A stretch of DNA of 64,000 bases from positions 3,100,001 to 3,164,000 of the forward strand of contig NZ_CP025581.1 in NCBI RefSeq assembly GCF_002865585.1, given 5' to 3'. Positions 1 through 8,255 of the stretch are shown in pieces (the first letter of the stretch is position 1; the number at the start of each line of letters is the position of its first letter). The notes under the pieces were generated by a model, which was not told the DNA's origin, did no database searches, and was given only the letters and a program-made list of their open reading frames with translations. This DNA is from Nocardioides houyundeii (lineage in GTDB: Bacteria; Actinomycetota; Actinomycetes; Propionibacteriales; Nocardioidaceae). The translations under genes were made by a program, and so were the position numbers.

Positions 1-56
1 AGGACATCGCACTGCTCGAGGAGATCCGGGACCTGCTCAAGACCCGCGGCGTCTGA
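1..56 (+). CDS. mscL: Large-conductance mechanosensitive channel, C-terminal end (partial)
   Basis: Only the last 17 codons lie in the window, in the frame starting at base 3 and ending in TGA at 54-56. The peptide ends ALLEEIRDLLKTRGV. This resembles the conserved C-terminal helix of MscL, where an L-x-E-I-R-D-L-L stretch precedes the terminus (E. coli reads LLTEIRDLLKEQ). MscL is a small inner-membrane channel that opens under osmotic downshock. The assignment rests on this short motif alone, so it is probable rather than certain. The next gene converges on it from the minus strand. Confidence 0.65.
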   Translation, partial: DIALLEEIRDLLKTRGV

Positions 57-74
57 CCGCCGGCAGCACCTCGC

Positions 75-254
75 TCAGCTCCCGTGGTGGGGCGGGACCT
101 GCGAGCGCAGCCAGTCGTCGCTGCTCCGGTCCCGCTCCGCGCCGTCGGCCGGGTCCCGCTCGTCGCTGGTCGTCTCCGGGACCACGTCGCCGAAGATCTC
201 GGCCAGACGCCGCCGGCGTTCCCAGTCGGCCTCGCGCTTGGATCCTTCGCTCAC
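75..254 (-). CDS. Small conserved actinobacterial protein, function unknown
   Basis: This 59-residue reading frame starts at GTG 254, overlapping the TGA stop of the LCP gene in a GTGA junction, so it is probably translationally coupled to it. The protein is highly charged. It begins with an Arg-rich helix (READWERRRRLAEIFGDVVP), followed by ETTSDERDP and a C-terminal DDWLRSQVPPHH tail. Small proteins with an 'ETTSDERD ... DDW ... PPHH' pattern are, from memory, common in Nocardioides-type genomes; no function is known to me. No signal peptide or membrane segment is visible. The frame runs open far upstream into the LCP gene, but the shorter form is favoured by the coupled start and the change in composition. 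Confidence 0.6.
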   Translation of the reverse strand: MSEGSKREADWERRRRLAEIFGDVVPETTSDERDPADGAERDRSSDDWLRSQVPPHHGS

Positions 255-1495
255 GCGCAGAGACCGTTCTCCCGGGCCGCCTCGACCTCTTCCTCGCTCG
301 GCCCCACAGTCGGGGTGGGGGTGGGGGTGGGGGTGGGCGAGGCTGACTCCGTGGGGGTGTCGCTGGGGGTCGGCGTCGGAGAAGGGGTCTGGCTGGGCGT
401 CTGGGTGGGCACCGTGGTGGGGGGCTTCTCGGCGCTGATGGCGCCCTCGCTCAGACCTGCGGTCAGCGGCTTGTCGCGAAGGATCTTGCGCCACAGGCGC
501 TTGGCGTCCTTGGTCCAGAGCACGTCGTAGGAGGGACGCTCGTACTCCCAGGGCACGGTGATGAACTGGATGTTGTCCAGGCCGATGTCCTGCACGGTCA
601 GCGCCAGCTTGCCGAGCTCGCTCAGGTTGTCCAGCCCGGGCGAGACGGTCAGGGACTTGGTCGCGGCGTTGGTGAACCGGACGAGGCGGTCGGGCCGGGT
701 CAGGGTGCCGGCCGAGACCACCTTGTTGATCATCGAGGCGATGAAGGTCTGCTGACGCTTGATCCGGCCCAGGTCGGACTTGTTGCCCACGGCGTAGCGC
801 ACCCGGACGTAGTCCAGCGCCTCGTCGCCGCGCAGCTCGCGGTCCTTGCCCGCCTTGATGTTGATGCCGTGCGCCGGGTCGATGATGTCCTGGGGCACGC
901 AGACGTTGACCCCGTCCACGGCGTCGACCATGTCCTGGAAGCCGGCGAAGTTGACCACCACGAAGTCGTGGACCCAGATGCCGGTGTTCTGCTCGAACTG
1001 CTCGATCACGCAGGCCTCGCCGCCGAGGGCATAGGCCTTGTTCCACTTCTGGTCCTCGCCGCCCGGGATCTCGTCGTCGGCGCCGCAGTCGGGCCGGGTG
1101 ACGATCGAGTCCCGCGGGATGGAGATGCCGTAGGCGCGCTTCCGGTCGCCGGAGAGGTGCAGCAGGATCGTGGTGTCCGAGCCACCGCCGCCGGCCTCGT
1201 TGTCGATCTTGCAGCCGTCGCAGGAACGGGTGTCGTCGCCCATCAGCAGCACGTTGATGGCCTTGCCCTTGGGCAGCTCGGGGCGGTCGTCGACGTCGTT
1301 GAACGCGCCGGAGACCGTCAGGTTCGAGTTGAGGTGGCGGTAGAGGAACACGATGGAGAGCCCGGTGACCAGGGCCAGCACCAGCATCGAGGCCACCACG
1401 ACGGCGCCGATGGTGTTCTTCTTCTTCGCCGCGCCACGGCGCTTGGGGGCACCGTCGTCGTCGGGCACGCCCGGCGTCTCGTCAGACACGCACAC
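251..1495 (-). CDS. LytR-CpsA-Psr (LCP) family cell-wall glycopolymer transferase
   Basis: This 414-residue protein is membrane-anchored. A short basic cytoplasmic N-terminus (RRGAAKKK) is followed by one transmembrane helix at about residues 29-53 and an extracytoplasmic LCP domain at about 80-330. The LCP motifs are visible: GDDTRS, SDTTILLHLSGDRKRAYGISIPRDS and DYVRVRYAVGNKSDLGRIKRQQ. LCP enzymes transfer undecaprenyl-linked glycopolymers such as arabinogalactan or teichoic acid onto peptidoglycan. The C-terminus (about 350-400) is a Pro/Thr/Ser-rich low-complexity tail encoded by a GGGGTG-type hexamer run, probably a wall spacer. The start is GTG 1495; a second GTG two codons in is equally possible. 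The downstream small gene overlaps its stop. Confidence 0.85.
   Translation of the reverse strand: MCVSDETPGVPDDDGAPKRRGAAKKKNTIGAVVVASMLVLALVTGLSIVFLYRHLNSNLTVSGAFNDVDDRPELPKGKAINVLLMGDDTRSCDGCKIDNEAGGGGSDTTILLHLSGDRKRAYGISIPRDSIVTRPDCGADDEIPGGEDQKWNKAYALGGEACVIEQFEQNTGIWVHDFVVVNFAGFQDMVDAVDGVNVCVPQDIIDPAHGINIKAGKDRELRGDEALDYVRVRYAVGNKSDLGRIKRQQTFIASMINKVVSAGTLTRPDRLVRFTNAATKSLTVSPGLDNLSELGKLALTVQDIGLDNIQFITVPWEYERPSYDVLWTKDAKRLWRKILRDKPLTAGLSEGAISAEKPPTTVPTQTPSQTPSPTPTPSDTPTESASPTPTPTPTPTVGPSEEEVEAARENGLCA
312..338. repeat. GGGGTG hexamer microsatellite encoding Pro-Thr repeats
   Basis: Four to five near-perfect six-base units encode the PTPTPTPT part of the LCP tail on the minus strand. 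The unit length is a multiple of three, so slippage would change tail length without breaking the frame. Confidence 0.75.
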
Positions 1496-1631
1496 CTCGT
1501 CGCTGCTCAGGACAGGCCCCGTCTTGCTGGACGGGGCTACACGTCGAACCTACGTGACGGCGCAAGTGTCCAGTGCACCGCGTCCCATCGCAAACCGACC
1601 CGCGGCGGGCCGACCTGCCACGATGGGCGCC

Positions 1632-2822
1632 ATGTCCTCTCCTCAGCGCGGCACGGACCGCCGTCTCGACCTCGTCCTCCTCGGCGCGACCGGCTTCACC
1701 GGCGGCCTCACCGCGGACTACCTGGCCGCCCACGCGCCCTCGGGGTTGCGATGGGCCCTGGCCGGGCGCAACGCCGAGCGGCTGGAGGAGGTCAGGGCGC
1801 GGCTGACCGCGTCCGACCCGGCGCTCGGAGAGCTCGAGCTGATCGTGGTCGACACCACCGACGCCCCGGCGCTGGCCGAGATGGCCGCCGCGACCCGGCT
1901 GGTGATCACCACCGTCGGCCCCTACCTGCAGCACGGCGAGCCGGTGGTCGCCGCCTGCGCCGCGGCCGGCACCGACTACGTCGACCTCACCGGCGAGCCC
2001 GAGTTCGTGGACCGGATGTACCTGGAGCACCACGCGCGGGCGGTCGCCTCGGGAGCGCGCCTGGTGCACGCCTGCGGCTTCGACTCGGTGCCGCACGACC
2101 TGGGCGCGCTGTTCACGGTCGCTCAGCTGCCGTCCGACGTACCGCTGACGGTGCGCGGCGTGGTCCGCTCCTCGGCGCAGTTCTCCGGCGGCACGTTCCA
2201 CTCCGCGCTCAACGCGATGTCCCGGATGCGGGAGTCCTCGGCCGTGCTCAAGGAGCGGCGCCGGCTCGAGCCCCGCCCCGCGGGGCGCTCGTCTCGCGCG
2301 GTCACCGCGAAGCCGCACCGGGACCCCGACCTCGGCTACTGGCTGCTGCCGCTGCCGACCCTGGACCCGTTCGTGGTGGCGCGCAGCGGGGCGGCGCTGC
2401 CGGCGTACGGGCCGGACTTCCGCTACTCCCACTACGCCGGCACCAAGACCCTGCGGTACGCCGTCGGGGGCGCGGCGGCGGTCGGCGCGATGGCGCTCTC
2501 GGCCCAGGTCGGTCCGCTGCGGCGCCGGCTGCTCGGCCGGATCACCCAGGGCGATGGGCCCGAGGAGTCGCGCCGCGCCCGCTCCTGGTTCACCGTCGAC
2601 TTCATCGGCGAGGGCGGCGGCTCCAAGGTCCACACCCGGGTCAGCGGTGGCGACCCCGGCTACGACGAGACGGCCAAGATGCTCTCGGAGTCGGCCCTCT
2701 CGCTGCTGTTCGACGACAACCCGGCCACCGCCGGCCAGGTGACCACCGCCCAGGCGATGGGCGAGCACCTGACCCGGCGGCTGCAGGCGGCCGGGATGCG
2801 GTTCGAGGTCGTGGCCGACTGA
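1632..2822 (+). CDS. Saccharopine dehydrogenase-like / trans-acting enoyl reductase family protein
   Basis: The protein is about 396 residues. An N-terminal Rossmann NAD(P)-binding motif (LVLLGATGFTGGLTADYL) is followed by WALAGRN, ITTVGPYLQHGEPVVAACAAAGTDYVDLTGEPEF and HACGFDSVPHDLG. These match the mycobacterial Rv2449c/Rv2953 family. One member acts as a trans-acting enoyl reductase in phthiocerol and phenolic glycolipid synthesis, while others are uncharacterised. No polyketide synthase is nearby, so the substrate here is unknown. ATG 1632 (MSSPQRG) is chosen; ATG 1623 in the same frame is an alternative. The gene diverges from the LCP gene across about 136 bases, where I see only a GCCCCGTC/GACGGGGC hairpin (1516-1537). 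Confidence 0.8.
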   Translation: MSSPQRGTDRRLDLVLLGATGFTGGLTADYLAAHAPSGLRWALAGRNAERLEEVRARLTASDPALGELELIVVDTTDAPALAEMAAATRLVITTVGPYLQHGEPVVAACAAAGTDYVDLTGEPEFVDRMYLEHHARAVASGARLVHACGFDSVPHDLGALFTVAQLPSDVPLTVRGVVRSSAQFSGGTFHSALNAMSRMRESSAVLKERRRLEPRPAGRSSRAVTAKPHRDPDLGYWLLPLPTLDPFVVARSGAALPAYGPDFRYSHYAGTKTLRYAVGGAAAVGAMALSAQVGPLRRRLLGRITQGDGPEESRRARSWFTVDFIGEGGGSKVHTRVSGGDPGYDETAKMLSESALSLLFDDNPATAGQVTTAQAMGEHLTRRLQAAGMRFEVVAD

Positions 2823-2889
2823 GAGGCCAGCCGGCCAGCATCTCCCAGTCACCGTTGCGCGCCACCCGTTCGGGCGGATGACTTCGTGC

Positions 2890-2965
2890 TGGTGCCCCAG
2901 GCAAGAGTCGAACTTGCGACCTTTCGCTTAGGAGGCGGCTGCTCTATCCACTGAGCTACTGGGGC
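2890..2965 (-). tRNA. tRNA-Arg (anticodon CCT)
   Basis: On the minus strand the acceptor arms GCCCCAG/CTGGGGC pair perfectly. The D arm (GCTC...GAGC) and T arm (GCAAG-TTCGACT-CTTGC) are canonical. The anticodon loop is CTCCTAA, giving CCT, which reads the AGG arginine codon. The discriminator A and a genomically encoded CCA end (2890-2892) are present. The anticodon stem is odd: GCCGC faces GCGAA, so only three of five pairs form, with G27-A43 and C28-A42 mismatches. Confidence 0.93.
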
Positions 2966-3037
2966 GTTGGGCGACATCTTGTCAGCACTGGGCACACCAG
3001 TCGAAAACGACCCCGTCCGTGGTTAGTCTCTTACGGT

Positions 3038-3307
3038 ATGTGCCGCAACATCCGACCGCTGAACAACTTCGCCCCGCCGGCTACCGATGACGAGGTGGCT
3101 GCCGCCGCACTGCAGTACGTGCGCAAGGTCAGCGGCACGACCAAGCCGTCACTGGCCAACCAGGAGACCTTCGACCGCGCCGTGGCCGAGATCGCGCACC
3201 TGACCAGACACCTCCTCGACGACCTGGTCACCACCGCGCCCCCCAAGAACCGGGACGTCGAGGCCGCCAAGGCACGCGCCCGGGCGGAGCTGCGGTACGC
3301 CAGATGA
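3038..3307 (+). CDS. DUF2277 domain-containing protein
   Basis: This 89-residue protein begins MCRNIRPLNNFAPPATDDE and contains the family's ALQYVRKVSGTTKPS and LVTTAPPKNRDVEAAKARARAE segments, so membership of DUF2277 is clear. The family is small, soluble and helical. It is common in actinobacteria and of unknown function. Length and both termini fit the family, so the ATG at 3038 is reliable. Its stop overlaps the start of the sirtuin gene by four bases (ATGA), indicating co-expression. Confidence 0.88.
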   Translation: MCRNIRPLNNFAPPATDDEVAAAALQYVRKVSGTTKPSLANQETFDRAVAEIAHLTRHLLDDLVTTAPPKNRDVEAAKARARAELRYAR

Positions 3308-4149
3308 CCTCAGCCAGCTCCGGGCCGGCCCTGGACCTGCTCCGCGGCCGGCGGCTCGTGGTGCTCACCGGCGCCGGCCTCTCCACCGACTCCGGGATCC
3401 CCGACTACCGCGGACCGGGCTCGGTCCCCCGGGCGCCGATGACCTACCAGGAGTTCGTCAGCGGGCCGGCGGCTCGGCAGCGCTACTGGGCGCGCACCCA
3501 CCTGGGCTGGGGCCGGATGAGGAGTGCTGAGCCCAACGCCGGGCACCACGCCATCGCCGCCCTAGACCCGGAGCTCCTCATCACCCAGAACGTGGACGGG
3601 CTGCACGAGGCTGCCGGGACCTCGTCCATGGTCGCGCTGCACGGCCGGATCGCCGACGTCGTCTGCCTCTCCTGCCGCCGTACGACGGGCCGGGCGCAGC
3701 TGCACGACCGCCTGACCGCGGCAAACCCCGGCTGGGCCGAGGCCCACGCGGCGCTGGCGCTGCGCCCCGACGGGGACGTCGACCTGGAGGACACCGACGG
3801 CTTCCTGGTGCCCGACTGCGACGCCTGCGGGGGCGTGCTGAAGCCCGACGTGGTCTTCTTCGGCGAGAACGTGCCGGCACCGCGGGTGCAGCGCTGCTAC
3901 GACGCGGTGGACGCCCTGGGCCGGGACGGGGCGCTGCTGGTCGCCGGCTCGTCGCTGACGGTGATGAGCGGGCTCCGCTTCGTCCGCCGCGCCGCCAAGG
4001 CCGGCACCCCGGTGGTGATCCTCAACCGGGGAGCCACCCGCGGGGATGACCTGGCCACCTGCACCGTGGACCAGGGCTGCAGCGAGTTCCTCACCGCACT
4101 CGCCCAGGCAGCCGAGGGGTCCGGCCTCAGTCGCGCACCGGCCAGGTGA
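3304..4149 (+). CDS. Sir2 family NAD-dependent protein deacetylase
   Basis: This 281-residue protein carries the full sirtuin signature. The NAD-binding motif is LTGAGLSTDSGIPDYRGPGS near the N-terminus. Next come ITQNVDGLHEAAG and the catalytic histidine in ALHGRIADVVCLSCR. The zinc cysteines are in CLSC and CDAC, and the NAD site continues in VAGSSLTVMSGLRF. Sirtuins remove acyl groups from lysines using NAD+. The gene is translationally coupled to the DUF2277 gene upstream. Its 3' end overlaps the convergent GyrI-like gene by 23 bases, so the two transcripts are complementary at their ends. Confidence 0.93.
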   Translation: MTSASSGPALDLLRGRRLVVLTGAGLSTDSGIPDYRGPGSVPRAPMTYQEFVSGPAARQRYWARTHLGWGRMRSAEPNAGHHAIAALDPELLITQNVDGLHEAAGTSSMVALHGRIADVVCLSCRRTTGRAQLHDRLTAANPGWAEAHAALALRPDGDVDLEDTDGFLVPDCDACGGVLKPDVVFFGENVPAPRVQRCYDAVDALGRDGALLVAGSSLTVMSGLRFVRRAAKAGTPVVILNRGATRGDDLATCTVDQGCSEFLTALAQAAEGSGLSRAPAR

Positions 4150-4609
4150 TCCGGGTCCGCATCGCGGTCGGGTCGCCGTCCGGAGTGGGCTCGGTCAGGT
4201 AGGTCTCCCACATCGGCCACCCCAGCTCCAGCCCCTGGCCCGCCGCCCAGGCCGCCAGCCGCTCATAGCTCTGCCCCAAGGTGTCGTAGGACCCGACGTG
4301 CACCGTCTGCACGGCCCGGCCGGTCGGCAGCTCGTCGCAGGTCACCTCGCCCGAGCCCGCCACCTGCCCGGCGACCGGGAACCCCGCCCCGACGTCGACG
4401 CTCTCGCCCGGTGGGGCGTAGTAGACGCCGACCGGCGGACCGGCGGGCACGATGCCCTGGTCCCCCAGCGCCTGCAGCACCGCACCGAAGGCGCGGTCGA
4501 AGAGGCTGGCGATCCCGGTGATCGGCAGCTGCTCACGGACCATCGCCACCCGGATCGGCTCCAGGGAGACCACCCGCGGCTCGTCCTGCTCCTCGGCGGC
4601 GTGCGACAT
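4127..4609 (-). CDS. GyrI-like (AraC effector-binding fold) small-molecule binding protein
   Basis: This 160-residue protein has no DNA-binding domain. It contains GyrI-like family features: an N-terminal RVVSLEPIRVAMVREQLPITGIASLFDRAFG, a middle GPPVGVYYAPPGESVDVGAGFPV, a GRAVQTVHVGSYDTLGQSYERLAAW segment, and a terminal WPMWETYLTEPTPDGDPTAMRTRITWPV. The family binds hydrophobic small molecules; some members hydrolyse or sequester xenobiotics, others inhibit gyrase. It reads away from IdeR with a 19-base gap downstream of the ideR stop, so it may be in the same transcript. No substrate can be inferred. Confidence 0.8.
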   Translation of the reverse strand: MSHAAEEQDEPRVVSLEPIRVAMVREQLPITGIASLFDRAFGAVLQALGDQGIVPAGPPVGVYYAPPGESVDVGAGFPVAGQVAGSGEVTCDELPTGRAVQTVHVGSYDTLGQSYERLAAWAAGQGLELGWPMWETYLTEPTPDGDPTAMRTRITWPVRD

Positions 4610-4628
4610 GGCGGCTCCTGGGTGTGGG

Positions 4629-5345
4629 TCAGACGGCTGCTACGGCGGCCTCGGCGGGGCGGACGAAGATGTGGTCGGCGGCCTCGAAGTCGATCTCCGC
4701 GGACTCGCCGCCGGAGCCGACCAGGACACCCTCGGTGGTCCCGAGGATCACCACCGTGCGGTCCGGCAGCGCACCCGCGCGCCGCAGGGCGCTCATCAGG
4801 CCCTCGTCCTTCTGCATCTCCTCGGAGATGCGACGCACGTGCACCCGGACCTCCTCGGTGCCGGCCGCCGCAGACAGCGAGACGACGCCGTCCATGAAGT
4901 CCTCGGCCGGGGGGGACTCCCCCAGCTCGTCCAGACCCGGGATCGGGTTGCCGTACGGCGACTGCGTGGGGTGGTCGAGCAGCTCGACGAGCCGGCGCTC
5001 GACCGTCTCCGACATCACGTGCTCCCAACGGCAGGCCTCGGCGTGGACGAGCTCCCAGTCCAGCCCGATCACGTCGGTGAGGAGCCGCTCGGCCAGGCGG
5101 TGCTTGCGCATCACCCGGGTCGCCAGCCGCAGGCCCTCGGAGGTGAGCTCCAGGTGCCGGTCGCCCTGGACGGTCACCAGGCCGTCCCGCTCCATCCGGG
5201 CCACGGTCTGGGACACCGTCGGCCCGCTCTGGTGCAGACGCTCCGCGATCCGGGCGCGCAGGGGCACGATCCCCTCCTCCACGAGCTCGAAGATCGTGCG
5301 GAGGTACATCTCGGTGGTGTCGATCAGATCGCTCACACCCCCCAT
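4629..5345 (-). CDS. ideR: Iron-dependent repressor, DtxR/IdeR family
   Basis: The 238-residue protein aligns closely by eye with mycobacterial IdeR. It has a winged helix with DTTEMYLRTIFELVEEGI and ERLHQSGPTVSQTVARMERDGL. The metal-binding/dimer domain holds MRKHRLAERLLTDVIGL and HAEACRWEHVMSE, with the key Cys, Glu and His residues of the primary metal site present. The C-terminal SH3-like domain ends near FEAADHIFVRPAEAAV. IdeR with Fe2+ represses iron uptake and activates storage genes. The ATG at 5345 is used, but the family start aligns with GTG 5336 (VSDLIDTTE), which may be the true one. Confidence 0.92.
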   Translation of the reverse strand: MGGVSDLIDTTEMYLRTIFELVEEGIVPLRARIAERLHQSGPTVSQTVARMERDGLVTVQGDRHLELTSEGLRLATRVMRKHRLAERLLTDVIGLDWELVHAEACRWEHVMSETVERRLVELLDHPTQSPYGNPIPGLDELGESPPAEDFMDGVVSLSAAAGTEEVRVHVRRISEEMQKDEGLMSALRRAGALPDRTVVILGTTEGVLVGSGGESAEIDFEAADHIFVRPAEAAVAAV

Positions 5346-5383
5346 TCTGTCCCATGCCCTGAAGAAGTGGCAGGGTGGAGGGG

Positions 5384-6151
5384 GTGAGCAAGCTGACGAT
5401 CCCCGCCCGGTACTGCGGCCCGCCCTCCTCCGGCAACGGCGGCTGGTCCGCCGGCGAGCTCGCCGGCCACGTGGTGCACGACCGGCTCGACGGCCCTGCG
5501 GACGCCTGGCCGGGCATCGCGGTCTCGCTCCGCACGCCGCCGCCGCTGGAGACGGGGATGAGCGTGACCGAGCACGACGGGACCACCGTCCTGGCCGACG
5601 GGGGCACGGTCGTGGCAGAGGCCAGGCTGGCCGCCGACACGCTGCTCCCGGTGGAGCCGGTGGACCCCGACACCGCGCGGGCCGCCGAGGCGTCGTACGC
5701 CGGCCTGGTCTCGCACCCCTTCCCCACCTGCTTCTCCTGCGGGACCGCCCGCGAGGCCGGCGACGGGCTCCGCATCTTCCCGGGCCGGGTCGGCGAGGAC
5801 CTTCCCGCCCGCGTGGCGGCGACGTGGACCCCGGGCAGGGACCTGGCCGAGGACTCCCGCGCCCTCGTCGAGGGTGAGGCCCGGACCAGCCTGGCCGTGA
5901 CCTGGGCCGCGCTGGACTGCGTCGGCGGCTGGGCCGGGGACCTGACCGAGAGGCTGATGGTGCTGGCCCACATCGCCGCCCGGGTCGACACCCTGCCGGT
6001 GATCGGTGAGCAGCACGTGCTCGTGGGACAGCACCGCGGCTCGCAGGGTCGCAAGACCCGCACCGCGTCCACGATGTACGACGGGGACGGGCGCATCGTC
6101 GCCACCGCCGAGCACCTGTGGATCGCCGCGGACCCGGCGGCGTTCGCGTGA
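5384..6151 (+). CDS. Conserved hypothetical protein, possible hotdog-fold thioesterase-like
   Basis: The protein is about 255 residues. It begins VSKLTIPARYCGPPSSGNGGWSAGELA and has a central FPTCFSCGTAREAGDGLRIFPG segment with two cysteines. It also has TWAALDCVGGWAGD and GSQGRKTRTASTMYDGDGRIVATAEHLWIA. The N-terminal GNGG patch and the C-terminal strand pattern suggest a double-hotdog protein like acyl-CoA thioesterases, but I cannot place it in a named family. GTG 5384 is preferred over GTG 5375 because a purine-rich GGAGGG sits just upstream. Its TGA overlaps the GH13 start (GTGA), so the two are probably coupled. No signal peptide is seen. Confidence 0.6.
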   Translation: MSKLTIPARYCGPPSSGNGGWSAGELAGHVVHDRLDGPADAWPGIAVSLRTPPPLETGMSVTEHDGTTVLADGGTVVAEARLAADTLLPVEPVDPDTARAAEASYAGLVSHPFPTCFSCGTAREAGDGLRIFPGRVGEDLPARVAATWTPGRDLAEDSRALVEGEARTSLAVTWAALDCVGGWAGDLTERLMVLAHIAARVDTLPVIGEQHVLVGQHRGSQGRKTRTASTMYDGDGRIVATAEHLWIAADPAAFA

Positions 6152-7785
6152 GCGGCCCGGCCGACTGGTGGCGGGACGCGGTCGTCTACCAGGTCTACGT
6201 CCGCAGCTTCGCCGACAGCGACGGTGACGGCGTCGGCGACCTGCCCGGCATCACCGCCCGGCTGCCGCACCTGCGCGACCTGGGGGTGGACGCGGTGTGG
6301 ATCACCCCGTTCTACACCTCTCCCCAGCACGACCACGGCTACGACGTGTCGGACTACTGCGACGTGGACCCGCTCTTCGGCACCCTCGCGGACGCCGACA
6401 CCCTGCTGGCCCGGGCCCACGAGCTCGGCCTGCGGGTGATCGTGGACCTGGTGCCCAACCACACCTCCTCGCAGCACCCGTGGTTCGTCGAGGCGCTCGC
6501 CGCCGAGCCCGGGTCTCCGGCGCGCGCCCGCTACCTCTTCCGCACCGGGCGGGGACCCGGCGGCAGCCAGCCCCCCAACAACTGGCTCTCGGTCTTCGGC
6601 GGGCCGGCCTGGAGCCGGGTCGGCGAGACCGACCAGTGGTACCTGCACCTGTTCGACTCCACCCAGCCGGACCTGGACTGGCGCAACCCCGAGGTCGGGG
6701 ACATGTTCGCCGGGGTGCTCCGGTTCTGGCTCGCGCGCGGGGTCGACGGCTTCCGGGTCGACGTCGCGCACGGCCTCTTCAAGGAGGAGTCCCTGCGCGA
6801 CCAGGAGCGGGCCGAGGTGGCGGGCGGCCAGGAGGGGGCGAACGAGGGCGCCCGCGAGATGGTGGAGCGCACCGTGGCGGACGAGCCCATGTGGGACCAG
6901 CCGGAGGTGCACGAGGTGTACCGCCGCTGGCACGACATCCTCGACGAGGCCGGACCGGACCGGATGGCGGTCGCGGAGGCCTGGACCCAGACGCCGGAGT
7001 CGATGGCGCGCTTCGTCCGGCCTGACGAGCTCGACCAGGCGTTCAACTTCTCCTGGCTGCTGGCCGACTGGTCCGCCGCCGCCTTCGCCGACGTGGTCAC
7101 CGGCACCTTGGCCGCGGTCGACTCGGTGGGCGCGGCGCCCACGTGGGTGCTGAGCAACCACGACGTGGTGCGCCACCCCACCCGGTACGGCGGTGGCCCG
7201 CGAGGTCTGGCCCGGGCTCGCGCCGCGACGTTGACCATGCTCGCCCTGCCCGGCTCCTCCTACCTCTACCAGGGCGAGGAGCTCGGGCTGGAGCAGGTGG
7301 AGGTGAGCTCGGAGCACCGGCAGGACCCGTCCTGGTTCCGGACCGGCGAGCCCGGGCGCGACGGCTGCCGGGTGCCGATGCCGTGGGGCGGCCAGACGCC
7401 GCCGTTCGACTTCGGACCGGCGGGCAGCAGCCCCTGGATCCCGCAGCCCGAGGGGTGGGCCGGCCTGACCGTCGAGGCCCAGGCCGGCGACCCCGGATCG
7501 ACCCTGGAGTTCTACCGCGCGGCCCTGGCGGCCCGCCGCGAGCACGCCCGCGGGTTGGGGGCCGAGGTGGAGGTGCGGCTCGACGCCGGTGACGTGCTGG
7601 AGCTGCGCCGGGGCCCGCTGACCGTGGTGCTCAACTGCGGGGACACCCCGACGGCCCTCCCCCAGGGGGAGGTGCTGCTCTCCTCGGCCGGGCTCCGCTC
7701 CGAGGGCGGTGCGACGTACCTGCCCGCCGACGCCGCAGCGTGGCTGCGCTCCGCGGCGGTTCAGCCCTCCAGCGCGGAGTTGTAG
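6148..7785 (+). CDS. Glycoside hydrolase family 13 alpha-glucosidase / oligo-1,6-glucosidase
   Basis: This 545-residue enzyme has a (beta/alpha)8 amylase fold. Visible GH13 regions are YQVYVRSFADSDGDGVGDLPG near the N-terminus, DLVPNHTS (conserved region I), GFRVDVAHG with the nucleophile Asp at about residue 204, MAVAEAW with the acid/base Glu at about 276, and LSNHDVVRH with the transition-state Asp at about 336. The overall layout resembles actinobacterial AglA-type alpha-glucosidases acting on maltose or isomaltose-like sugars. It lacks a signal peptide, so it is intracellular. GTG 6148 overlaps the upstream stop. The 3' end overlaps the convergent marR-like gene by 25 bases. Confidence 0.9.
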   Translation: MSGPADWWRDAVVYQVYVRSFADSDGDGVGDLPGITARLPHLRDLGVDAVWITPFYTSPQHDHGYDVSDYCDVDPLFGTLADADTLLARAHELGLRVIVDLVPNHTSSQHPWFVEALAAEPGSPARARYLFRTGRGPGGSQPPNNWLSVFGGPAWSRVGETDQWYLHLFDSTQPDLDWRNPEVGDMFAGVLRFWLARGVDGFRVDVAHGLFKEESLRDQERAEVAGGQEGANEGAREMVERTVADEPMWDQPEVHEVYRRWHDILDEAGPDRMAVAEAWTQTPESMARFVRPDELDQAFNFSWLLADWSAAAFADVVTGTLAAVDSVGAAPTWVLSNHDVVRHPTRYGGGPRGLARARAATLTMLALPGSSYLYQGEELGLEQVEVSSEHRQDPSWFRTGEPGRDGCRVPMPWGGQTPPFDFGPAGSSPWIPQPEGWAGLTVEAQAGDPGSTLEFYRAALAARREHARGLGAEVEVRLDAGDVLELRRGPLTVVLNCGDTPTALPQGEVLLSSAGLRSEGGATYLPADAAAWLRSAAVQPSSAEL

Positions 7786-8255
7786 CGGCCCAGGGACTCC
7801 ACGAACTCGCTGAGGGCCCGGTCGTCCCACTCGTCCAGCCGCGACTTGAGCCGCGCTCGGCGCTCGTCGACGACCTCCGCCATCGCCTTGCGCGCGAGCG
7901 CGGTGGCGTCGATGATGCTGGCTCGGCCGTCGGCAGGGTCCGGGGAGCGGCTCACCAGTCCCAGGTCGACCAGCTGCTGCACCTGCCGACTCACCGCCCC
8001 CTTGTCGAGGTCGAAGACCTCAGCGACCTCGGAGGGCCGCAGCGGGCCCCGCTCCAGCAGCAGCGCCAGCATCAGGTACGCCGCCGGGTGCAGGTCGGGG
8101 TGCACCAGCCGGGCCCGGTGGCCGATCACTCGCCGGGCCCGCCGGATGAGCACCGCGACCTCGCGCTCCAGGGCACCCAGGGTGTCGTCCCGGATGGCAG
8201 AGTCCCCGACCGGGACAGTGACCCGGCCGGGGACCCGGCCCACCTCAGAGCTCAT
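7761..8255 (-). CDS. MarR family transcriptional regulator
   Basis: This 164-residue winged-helix protein contains the recognition region RPSEVAEVFDLDKGAVSRQVQQLVDLGLVSRSPDPADGRASII. The DPADGR wing is diagnostic of MarR proteins. Helices at both ends would form the dimer interface. It overlaps the stop of the MFS exporter by four bases (ATGA) and so is its operon partner. MarR proteins usually repress the adjoining efflux gene and release DNA on ligand binding. A palindrome over the exporter promoter (9900-9914) is a plausible operator. Confidence 0.9.
   Translation of the reverse strand: MSSEVGRVPGRVTVPVGDSAIRDDTLGALEREVAVLIRRARRVIGHRARLVHPDLHPAAYLMLALLLERGPLRPSEVAEVFDLDKGAVSRQVQQLVDLGLVSRSPDPADGRASIIDATALARKAMAEVVDERRARLKSRLDEWDDRALSEFVESLGRYNSALEG

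Noticed and set aside
312..338. GGGGTG tandem repeat as a possible regulatory or CRISPR-like array
   Set aside because: It has short contiguous units without spacers, encodes the in-frame Pro-Thr tail of the LCP protein, and is a simple coding microsatellite.
1516..1537. GCCCCGTC/GACGGGGC hairpin upstream of the LCP gene
   Set aside because: The stem is short, there is no T tract and no matching riboswitch pattern; such hairpins are frequent in GC-rich gaps.
4342..7830. Very long open frame on the minus strand opposite the iron regulator and GH13 genes
   Set aside because: It is an artefact of GC-rich codon bias. It has no domain content, is rich in Arg/Gly/Pro/Ala, and overlaps well-supported genes on both strands.
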